Assembly: GCA_031761405.1 (NCBI GenBank)
Contig: JASEVX010000005.1
Span: forward strand, 9,052,252 to 9,116,251
From: Serripes groenlandicus
Lineage: Eukaryota; Mollusca; Bivalvia; Cardiida; Cardiidae
Length of the DNA stretch: 64,000 nucleotides
Reading direction: 5' to 3'
A model generated the notes under the pieces. That model did not search any database. It saw only the letters and a program-made list of their open reading frames with translations, and was not told the origin of the DNA. This document shows, in pieces, positions 23,396-34,063 of the stretch. Each line of letters begins with the position of its first letter. The stretch's first letter is position 1. The position numbers and the translations under genes were made by a program.

Positions 23396-24069
23396 TCTGT
23401 TGTGACTGTTTCCTGCCTGTATTTAACTTCCAAGTGCTAGGTCTATTGTACGGTTTCGAAAGGGCTGGAATGTCTAGGTTTTCTGTAAGGTTTCCTATTG
23501 GCTATGTCTAGGTTTCTAGTTGAATTATGACATATGTCAAAATCAGATAAATCCGGCGCAGTACTTTTACAAAATTACGTTCACAAGTGTATCCTGCTTT
23601 ACCATTGGGAAATTAAAATGGATTAATCCCATCAATACTGTAACATATACCCTTCCATTCACAATCGGTAACTTTTTTCTGAAGTAAAAGACACTTGACA
23701 TTTTTGCAACAGATGACTTTTGGAAACATTGTGCGAATGAAGAAGTTACTTAACTGATCCTTTTTCCATCCCGAAATCGTACTTTCTTTTACTAAAATGA
23801 TTTTAAAGCAGATTGCTGTTAGAACATAATATGAAGTATAGATTAAGCCTGATAGGAATATTGATGGTTCAATTTCTAAGTTTGATTACATGTCGTACGT
23901 ATGAGTGAAGCTAGCCGTCGACTTTTAAAGTCATTGTGGAAAACAAGGAATTGCTCATTGTGGTGTAATGTCTTCTTTTCCTATGTTTTAATGGAAAGTA
24001 TACTTCCAACTTTCGATATATTGCAACCACCACTTTCTGATGAGATCATTGGAAATTTGAAACCAGAAT
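23396..24069. other. No gene seen
   Basis: AT-rich sequence. The words CAACAGATGACTTTTGGAAA and ACATTGTGCGAATGAAGAAG near 23,708-23,745 hint at a heavily decayed family E element. Nothing else is supported. Confidence 0.45.
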
Positions 24070-24290
24070 AACTCTTACCCATATGCTACATGTTAGCAGC
24101 AGACGACTATGAAACTAGGTGACACTATTGAAAATATCTTTAATTGAAACCATTTTTATTGAATAGAGATAAACACATAGTTGCAAAAGGGTTGATGGCT
24201 CATTATGAACGATTTCTCCTTTGTCACAATGTTTTCAAAAAAATTCTGCCGCATATTTATGAGAGTGCGTCTGCAAGTGAAAGGTGTTAA
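24070..24290. mobile_element. Family E MITE, diverged
   Basis: Left-side words are ACATGTTAGCAGCAGACGAC. The centre has ATGGCTCATTATGAACGATT and TTTGTCACAATGTTTTCAAA. The right has GAGAGTGCGTCTGCAAG and ends GAAAGGTGTTAAAA. Both ends are degraded. Confidence 0.55.
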
Positions 24291-24446
24291 AAATAACAAT
24301 TAATCGTATGGGGTCACCTGTTGAATTGATTGTTTTGAATCACGTAAGAGAAGGGCAGACTCTCAAGCTCTAATGCTCTAATGCATCAGATGGATGTGAC
24401 CGAATTCGGCTCCTAATATGGTCTTATGCTGTAACATATCTCAAAT

Positions 24447-24767
24447 CAGGGGCGAAGCTCCATTTAGGCACTGTAAGCACGTGCCTACACATTTTTTCTA
24501 AAAATGCCCCAAAATGCAGCTGCAGTGATACACATCTGCGTAATGAATCGACCAGATCAGCTTGCGTTGTCCGCGCAGACTGATCCGGCCGACACATTCC
24601 GTCTAAGGGGGGATAGATAGAGTAGTGATTCCTGAAACAGAAAATCCACATGAGGCGAAAAGTGTATATCCGGGTACGCCTGTGTGGCATGCTTAGGCTG
24701 ATTTGGGTCGACAATGATTTTCTCACGAGACGACCTACACATTGATTATTGCCAAGCTACGCCCATG
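24447..24767. mobile_element. Family B MITE copy 3
   Basis: Ends are CAGGGGCGAAGCTCC and AAGCTACGCCCATG, each with a single change. The flanking pentamers CAAAT and AAAAT match at four positions. The family A core is in minus orientation. Compared with the other copies, the segment between GGTCGAC and AATGATTTTCTC is short by about 30 bp, removing the ACTTTACGCAGAGTC block. Confidence 0.8.
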
Positions 24768-25683
24768 AAAATAATAACAAGTATCTACGTCAGAAGGAAC
24801 TGTAGGGATGGTTTTGACTCTGTTATAAACAATATATTATGTGGAAAAAAAAAGAATTGAAAAGTGATCCTGTATAGAATCCATCAATGTTATCATATTA
24901 GAACAGTCATAGAAATGTCTGTATTTTCAAAAAGCTTCTTATTACGCGGTTGCCTTGGAAACAGTTGTATGCTTTTCCAAGGTAACACGAGATCATGACT
25001 ACTAAGCACTACAGTAACCTTGGAGGTTTTTGTCTAAACACATTTCCATTTCTCTTTGATACAGCTTTTGGAATGTATTGTTTACGCTAATAAGTTGATA
25101 TTGCAACCAAAACATTTCTTTCGAGAATCTTCTCGGAATACATTTACCAAAGTATTGTGTTCTTATGTCATAAAAACAATATGATAACGTTGATAATTAA
25201 AGACTAACAGTATTTTAAAGTAATAAACATAACGTGTTATGCAAACAAAGCTATAAACCGTTTTCAGACAGTAGATAGCATAATCAGCTTGTAGACCAAT
25301 TCAATTGGTTCACAGTCAAAATAGGGAAGTATTAAATGTGCATGGTGGCGTTTTGCTTCAATACAACCGATTACAGGTCAAATTACGCAAAATACATCCG
25401 CTGACATGCTGATCTATCCAAATAGTCCCTAGAAATTGTTTGAGTAGAAAATAGTGTATAACACCAGAATGCATTGAATATATGACATTGAGTTTAAAAT
25501 CATTGTAAATGTGTATAGGATGCACTGGAAATTATTCATGTGATCCCTTTTAGTATTTTGACTTTGTTTGAAAGTGAAAGTAGAGAATGCTAAACACCGG
25601 TTTTGTCCGGTCCCAATTTGGTAACAACTGACGGTAACCATTTTCGACTGGTGAATTCTTTCTTGCATATTACATGACCCCTT
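24768..25683. other. No gene seen
   Basis: AT-rich unique sequence. A 101-codon minus-strand frame at 25,429-25,734 runs into a family A end and has no known domain. GGTTGCCTTGGAAAC near 24,950 and CCTTGGAGG near 25,017 are unexplained. Confidence 0.5.
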
Positions 25684-25732
25684 CGATACATTACGCAGAA
25701 GCCATATTGTTGGTTTTCTCGAGGGACGGCTC
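25684..25732 (+). mobile_element. Family A solo right end
   Basis: Only the last 49 bp of family A are present, from CGATACATTACGCAGAAGCC to GGGACGGCTC. No left arm or centre is found upstream, so it is a truncated remnant. Confidence 0.75.
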
Positions 25733-26374
25733 ATATATGTTTTAGAAATACGCCGTCTTTAGTGATAAGAGTTCCTAGTGCACCATCGTAACGTGATCAT
25801 ATAAAGGGTAATCTTGGTACCACTCGCGGGGCTACAGTTCTTTTCTTTTTCAGCAGAAACATCAGGGTCTATACTACATGCATACAGATTGTGAAGACTC
25901 TGGTTAGACTGTGTGTATTCATAGGCTCATCTTCACTGTACGTGGTTGCCTTAAGACCCATTATAACCAGACGAGGCTAATATATGATCGTAGTGCAACA
26001 GGTCAATATAACGCCCATTCATCTTATTTACTTCTTGCACCAAAGTAACGATACACACACGATACACACACAGAAACAAACACAGACCATCCGAAACCAC
26101 CGATAATTTAATTGCCATTTTGCCTCGTTTCGCATAAAATAACCATCGTTACAAACCAGCTAAAGATAAGATAAGAATCGCACTGAAATGTACTATCTAC
26201 ATAATTACGAATTATTCCCGTATTTGGGAAAACAATAGTTTAACAATAGCTTATTTATGGACGAAATGGGCACCCGGGGAGATATGGTGAATAAGAAATA
26301 GTCCAATAAAAATGTCTCCGTGGGTTTATGTCTAGAATTTCTGTCGATATCATATATCCATTGGTAACTCGCTT
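25733..26374. other. No gene seen
   Basis: Unique sequence with a short ACACACGATACACACACAG stretch near 26,050. No supported gene or transposon. Confidence 0.5.
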
Positions 26375-27150
26375 TTAGCTCTACTGGCCAAAGGCCAGAA
26401 GAGCTAATGCCGTGGCGTGGTGTCCGTCGTCCGTGCATGCGTCCGTGTGTCCGTGTGTCCGTGCGTGTGTTTGTGCGTCCGTAAACATTTGTTTGTGAAC
26501 GCGATACAATCTTCAGTTTTGATTGTATCTCAATCAAACTTATAACGTAGTGAGATATCCATAAGAGCTCAGTTTCTTTCGCAAACCAGCCAGATCTGCC
26601 CATGCAGGACTGGATTATGGCCCTTGAAATTGTCAAAATTGCTATAATAGAGCTATAATATCGCTCGTGAACACAATAAAGGCTCCATTTACTATCTGAG
26701 CTTCACCAAACGTACACAGTAGTTAGGTTCTGTATTCATGAGAGCTGGTTCGAGCCAGATCCGGCCATGCAATACTGGATTATGGCCCTTGAAATTGTTA
26801 GAATTGCTATAATAGAGCTTGTGAACCCGATAAAGGCCTCAGTTTTGATTGTATCTCAATCAAACTTATACAGTAGTTAGATATCCATGGGAGCTCGGTT
26901 CCTTTCGCAAACCAGCCAGATCTGCCTATGCAAGACTGATTATAGTCCTTGGAATTGTCGAAATTCTTATAATAGACCTTGTGAACACAATAGAGGCTCA
27001 ATTCAGTATCTGATCTTCACCAAAATTACACAGTAGTTAGGTATCCATGATAGTTTGGTTCCTTTCGCAAACCAGCTAGATCCGCCTATGCAATACTGGA
27101 TTATGGCCCTTGGAATTGTCAACATTGCTATAATAGAGCTTGTGACCCAA
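26375..27150. repeat. Dispersed mollusc-like repeat with about four internal units of 160-170 bp
   Basis: It opens with an imperfect hairpin AGCTCTACTGGCCAAAGGCC / AGAAGAGCT. It continues through a GTCCGTGTGTCCGTGTG stretch, then repeats units that contain ACAGTAGTTAGGT, ATCCATGAGAGCTCGGTTCC, TTTCGCAAACCAGCCAGATC and GATTATGGCCCTTGAAATTG. ACAGTAGTTAG starts lie near 26,714, 26,870 and 27,029, and a weaker one near 26,546. I recognise the hairpin plus GTCCGTCGTCCG head as typical of abundant bivalve repeats. The transposition mechanism is unknown to me. Minus-strand frames here are shared between units. Confidence 0.7.
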
Positions 27151-27610
27151 TACCTACAAAGAGACTTGCCTGTCTTACTTGCGAACATTGCAACCTTCTG
27201 TCTCCACAATGCTGCAGACATACATAACTAATTTCTCGTGTCAGATAATATTTCGCCTTGTTTTTATCCGTCACTTTTTGTTAATACATCTATTTAAAAC
27301 ATGAATTAATCGTGCATGCTTCCTTATATGTATCATATATTTGATAAAGGCATACGCACACATAATTAGTCAACAACTGCATTCCATCTACCTTTGTTTT
27401 ATCAATACTATGTCTGTAGTTCACTTTTCAAACACATCACCAGTTACACTCAGCAACTTGCCAAATTACTTGTTCATTTTAATAAATACACAGTTCATTG
27501 TAAACTAGACTGGCTTATTCCTCTTTCCTTTGTTGTGCCCTTCCCAGTAGAGCATAGGCCCTTATGGGCCTCTTGTTAAGATGTACCTAATATTTGGGGG
27601 TAAATTATAT
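27151..27610. other. No gene seen; AGGCCCTTATGGGCCTCTTG palindrome at 27,555
   Basis: The AGGCCCTTATGGGCCT palindrome followed by CTTGTT resembles an end of the same type of dispersed bivalve repeat that begins at 26,375. Whether the two are ends of one element is not established. The rest is unique. Confidence 0.45.
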
Positions 27611-27871
27611 GAGCCGTCCCGCAAGAAAACCAACAGTGTGGACTCTGCGTAAAGTATCAACCGGATCAGCCTAAGCATGCCGCATAGGCTTACCCGGATA
27701 GACACTTTTCGCCTCCTGTGGATTTTCTGTTTCAGGAATCATCACTCTTATACCTCGATCCCCCTGAGACGGAATGTGTCGGCCCGGATCAGTCTGCGCG
27801 GACTGCGCAGGTTGATCTGAGTTGATTAATTACGCAGAGGCCATAATGTTGATTTTCTCGCGGGACGGCTC
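27611..27871 (+). mobile_element. Family A foldback MITE, near complete
   Basis: It runs from GAGCCGTCCCGCAAGAAAAC to TTTTCTCGCGGGACGGCTC with all internal blocks. The downstream flank AATTATGTAAGTCACGT (27,872-27,888) is identical to the flank of the copy ending at 31,701. Confidence 0.85.
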
Positions 27872-28359
27872 AATTATGTAAGTCACGTCTAGCGTCCAGG
27901 GTTCAATTCCACCAACCTCACTTAGCGCTTAGTAATACTTCAATACCTTAATGCATATTTCATCATTTTTGTTTCCATAATATTTTGTAAAACTTGAATG
28001 GTGGATTGTGTTTAAGTAAACAACTAAGTTGGCATATAGAGTAAGGAGGAAAACAAGTTTCGTGAACTATTCTAGGTGTTGACAGATCAATTCGTTCATG
28101 TGATGTTGAAACAAGAGAAGAGTATGTATTGTATTTCAACACATATAGAATAAAATGACCATTGATATGAAAATCGAATGATAAAATCAGACTGTACGTT
28201 GTGTTCTGTCACATAATAACCTTATAGTGTCGGACGATATACTGCAGAATGTTTTGATATGTCTGGTAACAACTTCCAAAGACTTTATGTCAAGAATAAA
28301 TATCGAATTGTACTTAGACAATTTGAGTTTTATATACAAAACTGTAGACATTGATTTCA
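27872..28359. other. No gene seen
   Basis: AT-rich unique sequence apart from the shared 17-bp flank at its left edge. Confidence 0.5.
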
Positions 28360-28513
28360 CACGAATGTGCATGCCGCAAAGAAAATAAAGGGGATCTGGT
28401 AATTCAGTGGAAGGTTTACACAATTCCCAGTTTGTATTTTGTCCTGAACACTGCATGCACGTATTGTGGGTATTTGTCTGGCACAGTATTGCGCACTCAG
28501 TTACAACTGTCTG
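28360..28513 (-). CDS. Possible exon with PAN/apple-like cysteine pattern (weak)
   Basis: On the minus strand an open frame reads VVTECAILCQTNTHNTCMQC then CSGQNTNWELCKPSTELP. The spacing of cysteines, with ECAxLC followed by a second pair and WELC, recalls the PAN/apple fold of secreted or membrane animal proteins. A pyrimidine-rich stretch TTTGTTTGGTTTTCTAACG followed by TTAAG just upstream could serve as a splice acceptor at 28,513. No convincing donor was found, and no neighbouring exon of the same protein is evident. The frame stays open beyond the Cys-rich part to a stop near 28,187. It could equally be chance or a decayed exon. Confidence 0.2.
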
Positions 28514-28533
28514 CTTAACGTTAGAAAACCAAA

Positions 28534-28724
28534 CAAACCACGAACGTAATTTGTTATTGCACCGTTTATACACGAAAATGGTGCACTTGAAGTTCAACAA
28601 ACCACGAACGTAATTTGTTATTGCACCGTTTATACACGAACATGGTGCACTTGAAGTTCAACAAACCACGAACGTAATTTGTTAATGCACCGTTTATACA
28701 CGAACATGGTGCACTTGAAGTTCC
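28534..28724. repeat. 64-bp tandem array, three copies
   Basis: Units start CAAACCACGAACGTAATTTG at 28,534, 28,598 and 28,662, exactly 64 bp apart. They continue with TTATTGCACCGTTTATACAC and ATGGTGCACTTGAAGTTC. Only single-base differences separate the units. It lies immediately upstream (in the minus-strand sense) of the PAN-like open frame. Confidence 0.95.
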
Positions 28725-29231
28725 AAAATATATGTTTGTATTATATTAATGATTAAGCTTATTAATTAAAATTAATTTTGATAAGGGTTTATATGTTTCT
28801 AACAAAATATTGTCAAGTTCGCTGACGATGTTTCCAGTTTTTCTGAAACTGCCGTTCAGCTTCAGAAGATTAATACAAAGTAAAATGTTGGTCTTTTTGA
28901 AATCGATGGATCGGAAGACCGTATGTGTTTTTCAGATAATAATAATTAACTTTTCATTTGTATAAACTATTATATACTATGCTTTGGTTCTCAAATATTA
29001 GCCTATAAAGTCGCACTTAAACTAGAAATGACCCAAATTAAATTTAAGGGATGCAATCTGTCCGCGAATACTTGTAAGGCTTGTATTTGGTTACTGTGGT
29101 ATATTACCGCTATGTTAAATTGTATACCATTCTGATTGAAAAATAATTTAAATTGATACACATAGACACATCAAAATATCCCAAACTTTGTTATCAATTT
29201 CTGAAACAAGTTTAATGTATAGGTAGAAAAC
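28725..29231. other. No gene seen
   Basis: AT-rich unique sequence with no supported feature. Confidence 0.5.
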
Positions 29232-29531
29232 ATGGGCAACTTTCATCAAATAGTTGCTTTCTATTTATGGAATTTGGTAAGTTTGGATTTACCAAGAAGT
29301 TGGTTACTACTATATGTTTTAAATATATTTCCAATGACACTCGTAGATAGAATTGCACGACACTATTGCCATACAGATATTGATAAGCCACCCGAATCGA
29401 TTATATACACATATTTAAAATCTGCTTTTAGTCAAACAATTTACTTGAGTGCTGACATTCCTTTTTTATATGTACAAGTTGGTGTCCTACTTCAGCTGTT
29501 CAAACGGCGATCTTATGATAGCACGTGGTAG
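29232..29531 (+). CDS. Open frame of 99 codons, unrecognised (weak)
   Basis: The start ATGG is preceded by GAAAAC, a fair animal initiation context. The predicted product begins MGNFHQIVAFYLWNLVSLDL. It has two hydrophobic stretches (about residues 7-20 and 24-37) and a short charged C terminus, FKRRSYDSTW. I recognise no family. No splice sites, promoter or polyadenylation context separate it from the AT-rich background, so a chance frame is as likely. Confidence 0.15.
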   Translation: MGNFHQIVAFYLWNLVSLDLPRSWLLLYVLNIFPMTLVDRIARHYCHTDIDKPPESIIYTYLKSAFSQTIYLSADIPFLYVQVGVLLQLFKRRSYDSTW

Positions 29532-29746
29532 GCATCTATGGATAATCAGTCACTCGATAGTTTGTGTTTTATGCAAAACATTGACTATGTTTGCTATTGA
29601 AATGAATTTAATCCGTCAATTTTAAACACTATTATAATCACGCATACTACATCAGATAAACAATGCAATACTCTCACAGGACTAGTTAGATTCGACCGAA
29701 TATTAATCTATCTCGTACCCAGTAAACTAGTTTTGTTTGTCACGTA
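29532..29746. other. No gene seen
   Basis: AT-rich unique sequence leading to the TA target site of the next element. Confidence 0.5.
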
Positions 29747-29748
29747 TA

Positions 29749-30547
29749 TGGCAAGCCAATTGTCCAATAATTACGTGAACCCAGGTTCACGTTCGAAAAA
29801 CTGGGATTAACGATCGATAAACTAGGTTTTTCGAACGTAAAACCAGGTTTATCGAATACTAACTTATATTTTCGAGCGAAAACATAGGATAACGGGCGTA
29901 AACCATAGTTTACGCTCGTGAACCCATGTTCACGCTCGATACACTAGGTTTCTCGATTGAACTAAGAATTTCGGTCGTTATCCTAAGTTCACGAGCGTGA
30001 ACCTATGTTTACGGGCGTGAATCTGGGTTCATGAGCGTGAACCATAGTTTACGAACGTGAACCTAGGTTCACGGTCGTAAAGATAGGTTCACGTTCGTAA
30101 ACTATGGTTCTCGCTCGTAAACATAGGTTCACGGTCGTAAACCTAGGTTCACGCCCGAAATTCATAGTTGATTTGATAATCCTAGTTTATCGACCGTAAA
30201 CCATGGTTTACGTTTGATAAACTAGGTTTCTCGATTGAACTACGAATTTCGGTCGTTATCCTATGTTTACGTGCGTGAACCGGGGTTCACGAGCGTGAAC
30301 CTATGTTTACGAGCGTGAACCATAGTTTACGAACGTGAACTTATGTTTACGACCGTGAACTTGGGTTTACGAGCGTGAACCTACGTTTACGAGCGTGAAC
30401 TATGGTTTACGACGTTATCCTATGTTTTCGCTCGAAAGTATAGGTTAACATGCTTTTACGTTCGAAAAACCTAGTTTATCGATCGTTAATCCTAGTTTTT
30501 CGACCGTAAACCTAGGTTCACGTAATTATTGGACAATTGGCTTGCCA
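29749..30547. mobile_element. 799-bp TA-flanked element built of short palindromic repeats
   Basis: The left end TGGCAAGCCAATTGTCCAAT then AATTACGTGAACC is matched by an exact inverted copy at the right end, about 34 bp long. TA lies outside both ends (29,747-29,748 and 30,548-30,549), the duplication left by Tc1/mariner-type transposases. Between the ends, almost all sequence is made of modules such as CGTGAACCTAGGTTCACG (a perfect 18-bp palindrome at 30,056-30,073), GTTTACGAGCGTGAAC and TTTATCGACCGTAAAC. These alternate every 15 bp or so. No reading frame is conserved. I do not recognise this family. Confidence 0.8.
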
Positions 30548-30549
30548 TA

Positions 30550-30948
30550 CACGTATCTTTAATTCTCTCAGTACTTTGAAGTAGGATATAAGCGCAGTTA
30601 TCTCTTAAGTTGGTTTAATGAGGTGTAATGTAGGATCATGTAACCTATTAACCGATCTGCTATGTATAGACTTCATTTATAGATTTCCGAGGACAAGAAC
30701 GAAAGAGTCATGTATAGTCATATTATATATTATTTTGGTAAATGAAATCTATTTGGCATGTATGGTATCAAAACGTCTGCTGGACGGTTGATACAATGTG
30801 ATTGTATATAAAACGAATGCGGCGTTAAATATAACCCATCGAAAAGAAAATCTATTAACAACTCACTATATACGCCCGTGCATGATACGGAACTATTACT
30901 ATCATAGCTACGTCACCATGCAACTCCGTTTGGAAAGTCAATATAAAT
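30550..30948. other. No gene seen
   Basis: Unique AT-rich sequence with no supported feature. Confidence 0.5.
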
Positions 30949-31209
30949 GAGCCGTTTCACGAGAAATCTAACATTATGGACTCTGCGTAATGTATCGACC
31001 CAGATCAGCCTGCGCAGTCCGCGCAGGCTAATCCGGGCCGACACATTCCGTCTCGTAGGGATAGAGGTATAGAGTAATAATTCCTGAAACAGAAAATCAA
31101 TTGGAGGCGATAAGTTTCTGCTCGGATTAGCCTCTGGGTCCTGCTTAGACTGATCCTGGTCTATACTTTACGCAGAGTCAATAATGTTGGTTTTCTCGTG
31201 GAACGGCTC
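30949..31209 (-). mobile_element. Family A foldback MITE, minus orientation
   Basis: It starts GAGCCGTTTCACGAGAAATC and ends TTTTCTCGTGGAACGGCTC. GGGCCGACACATTCCGTCTC lies in the left half, showing the reverse orientation. Terminal changes (TTTCAC, TGGAAC) are complementary at the two ends. Together with the copy at 43,295 this suggests a subfamily with GTTCCACGAG ends. Confidence 0.85.
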
Positions 31210-31440
31210 AAATATTCTCGAGCTAAAAACATATTTTATGTTACTAATACTTATAACCTAATCATATCTTCAAAGTACATTGATGGATGTACAGCGAGAG
31301 CGTATCTATGCAAGCTCTTGATCTCTCTATGTTGATATATAAACACACGAGCTACAGCTGATTACAGCTGCGATCAGTGAAGCCTCTGGTGGCTCACAGT
31401 CGTCTCAACGGAACCTTCCAAGCCCTTCCATACGTAATAT

Positions 31441-31701
31441 GAGCCGTCCCGCGAGAAAACCAACTTTATAGACTCTGCGGTAAGTATCGACCCGGATCAG
31501 CCTAAGAATGCCAGGCAGGCCTATCCGGACAGACACTTGTCGCCTCCTGTGGATTTTCTGTTTGAGGAATCATTACTCTATACCTCTATATCTCTGAGAC
31601 GGAATGTGTCGGCCCGGATAACCCTGCGAGGACTGCGCATGCATATTTGGGTAGATTCCTTACGCAGGAGCAATAATGTTGGTTTTCTCGCGGGACGGCT
31701 C
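31441..31701 (+). mobile_element. Family A foldback MITE
   Basis: The ends GAGCCGTCCCGCGAGAAAAC and TTTTCTCGCGGGACGGCTC are perfect. The middle has TTTGAGGAATC in place of TTTCAGGAATC and several other changes. A second, detached family A right end follows at 31,728-31,762. Confidence 0.85.
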
Positions 31702-31727
31702 AATTATGTAAGTCACGTGAAGAGTAA

Positions 31728-31762
31728 GGCTCCATAATGTTGGTTTTCTCGTGGAACGGCTC
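31728..31762 (+). mobile_element. Family A right-end fragment (GTTCCACGAG subtype)
   Basis: GGCTCCATAATGTTGGTTTT then CTCGTGGAACGGCTC is the terminal 35 bp of family A. The GTGGAAC variant matches the subfamily at 30,949, not the adjacent full copy, so it is not a simple duplication of its neighbour. Confidence 0.7.
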
Positions 31763-32031
31763 ATATATCTCTCAACAAATCGACTTGCACAATCAATTGG
31801 TCGAATCCTCCAGAACTTGGCAAATAAAGGCTATCCGTTGAAGACGTCATCAAATCTCCTTTCTCTTGACGCGGCTGGAATTTATCCAGAAGAAGCCCCT
31901 TCTGTTTAAGCTGATTGTAGTAGCGTCATTGTAAAAACCACTAGCGTGTTGAACTTGTTAATTGGAGACGTATATTTGTATGTAAAGGAATTAATTTTGA
32001 TTTCGTAACACAGTTTTCCCTTTCCCTAATA
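31763..32031. other. No gene seen
   Basis: Unique sequence with no supported feature. Confidence 0.5.
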
Positions 32032-32278
32032 TCGAGGGCTTGGCGTGAAACGGTTGTAACTAAAATTGGTATTTGTTTTCCAAGGTTAATCACCTCGCCA
32101 TAAAGTCTTTATAAGCGTTGAACATTTTTCTTGGTAAACAATGGAAATGTAGGTGCCATTGCTCGTTCTGAGCAATGGCACCTAAATTTGCATTGTTTAC
32201 AAAGGGGTCAAAATGTCCCCTAAACCAGGGTTTTCAAAAAAGGTTTTTAGCTACAACCGTTTCACGCCAAGCCCTCGA
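32032..32278 (+). mobile_element. Family C MITE, complete, TA flanked
   Basis: The left end TCGAGGGCTTGGCGTGAAAC and the right end GTTTCACGCCAAGCCCTCGA are exact inverted copies, continuing into GGTTGTAACTA / TAGCTACAACC. TA lies outside each end. The centre is a hairpin, GGTGCCATTGCTCGTTCTGA / GCAATGGCACC, flanked by AACAATGGAAATGT and TTTGCATTGTTTACAAAGG. Length is 247 bp. TA flanks suggest Tc1/mariner-type mobilisation, which is inference. Confidence 0.85.
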
Positions 32279-32925
32279 TATGTTAAATGTATTGTCAGAA
32301 TCGTCTGCAATTGGGAGATTATACCTATTAATATAATGAATAATTATTGTAAAGCATCAGACTCGGGTCGATAACACGATTAATTACCTAATATCCACGA
32401 TTAATTTGACGTTGGTAATAACTCATAACACCCAGATCACCCCAAAGAATGTGTTTATCAAAGTCGGGAAATTTCTATATTCAGAAACAGGTTGAATTAA
32501 GGCTGCTTTAATCCTGTATAATCAATTCAGCCAATGACCTGTCACTTTTACCAGTTATTTATGTTTTATGTCAATATTCAGAACCATTGATTTAATACTT
32601 GACCTTTAGAACGAAAGCATAAGGCACTTGACATTTTGTTAAGCACGTACAGATATGGACCAATCCCTTTTTTGGCTCGTTCTTGTTTCATCTGTTCCAG
32701 TCATTCGTAAATGGCCTCTTCTTGTGCTAAGTAATCATAGCATTCTTAGTTACCATGTGTTCCATGTGTTCAAGTATAGTAACGTATCAATTAATCCTGA
32801 ATATTTCTTGCTGTAATATCATACATATATGTTAGGCATCCTGTGGCTCAACAAAGTGTACATGTATAGTTGAACATTCCACTGGTTCTTCTGAGTGTTT
32901 CTTGGAAACAAGTACGATAAGATGG
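32279..32925. other. No gene seen
   Basis: Unique AT-rich sequence. TTACCATGTG/TTCCATGTGTTCC near 32,750 is a trivial short repeat. Confidence 0.5.
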
Positions 32926-33144
32926 GACGGCCTCGGTGGTGTAGTTGTAGAGCGTCAACCTTAAATGGGAGAGGTCGCTGGTTCGATCTCCGGCCGGCTC
33001 ATATCAAATACGTTAACAATGGTCGTAATGGCTTACCCCCATTGGGATAAAATAATTAGTTATATTTGTAACACACAGGACACGCCGTGATATAACTGAA
33101 CATTGTTGAAAGCGGCGTTAAACACCATACAATCAAACAAACAC
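32926..33144 (+). mobile_element. tRNA-derived SINE, complete
   Basis: The head GACGGCCTCGGTGGTGTAGT contains an A box, and GCTGGTTCGATCTCC contains a B box. The body CAATGGTCGTAATGGCTTAC is followed by CACGCCGTGATATAACTGAA, then GTTGAAAGCGGCGTTAAACA and CCATACAATCAAACAAAC. The flanks CGATAAGATGGGA and CGATTTGATGGGGA are an imperfect candidate target duplication. At 219 bp this is the best full-length SINE in the window and the reference for the other copies. The head folds only partly as tRNA and is not a functional tRNA gene. Confidence 0.8.
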
Positions 33145-34063
33145 ACGATTTGATGGGGAATTATAAAGAGCCTGGTCGGAGTCGAAGAGGGTTAATTGTG
33201 GCCCTTTTCCTACAACTATTCTATATTTAATATATTTCTAAATGTTAAGAGTACTTAATATTAAACAGGAATACAACTTCTGATTGATTAAGGCATATGG
33301 GCTTTAACATGTTAACATTATTGTTTAGTTAATAAGACACTGTGTTAGTTGTTTGCTACAATGTATGTACATATAAGTAGACTGTCTTAAGTACGGTTGG
33401 TGAGTTCAACACCTTGGTCTTCACTGGTTCGAATTACCGACGGTAAGGTTCTGGTTTTTAGTCTGCCTTCATACTTTGAACATATCACATGATGACTTTA
33501 GATAGGACGCGTTTCTTAAATGTTTGCCAGAATAAAGATATATCAGACGCGCCCACCAACGACGTTATTGAGGCACTTCCTGTCTGTATGTCGTCTGCGG
33601 GTGAGATTCATCACCGTCAACACCCTTCAAAAGACAGATATAATTGGTGTATTATTTATTCCCCCAGACCGTTATATCTTCATTTAGTAGTGTTACAACT
33701 GGCGCATGCGGCGACACTTGCCTCCAGTTAAACTGCAATTGATTGAACTTACGATGTATATGTGAAGACCTTCATATCATAACATTGCCGTAGTCCTCGG
33801 TGTTTCTGTAGAAGTGTAATAAGTACACTCAGCGAACTTAATTAAACAAAAACCGGCAAAAGAATGCAAAGTACCTTTATAAATGAAAGTATAATGATTA
33901 TCTGGAGTTAGAAACATTTTGACAAAAGGAGAAAATGCTTATTATGTTTCCATCTTCATAGATATATGATATTCTTAACAATTGAATAGACGTTATTATT
34001 TTTCACCACCGTATGTAGTAGTTCAACATCACCATTATTTACTTGTAATATCGGTATGTTATG
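33145..34063. other. No firm gene; weak exon candidate and tRNA-like B box
   Basis: CACTGGTTCGAATTACC near 33,425 is a B-box-like word without a matching body. A possible 99-nt exon lies at 33,502-33,600 (listed separately). The words ACATTTTGACAAAAGGAGAA and ATGCTTATTATG near 33,917 are a family E centre fragment. Confidence 0.45.
33502..33600 (+). CDS. Possible 99-nt exon (very weak)
   Basis: An open frame with NVCQNKDISDAPTNDVIEAL lies between a possible acceptor, CATGATGACTTTAG, and a possible donor, GCGG|GTGAGA. The composition is less AT-biased than the surroundings. No domain is recognised, and no partner exon in a compatible phase was found. Confidence 0.13.

Noticed and set aside
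32926..33010. tRNA gene
   Set aside because: A and B box-like words are present, but the acceptor and anticodon stems do not close, and the sequence continues into a SINE body and tail.
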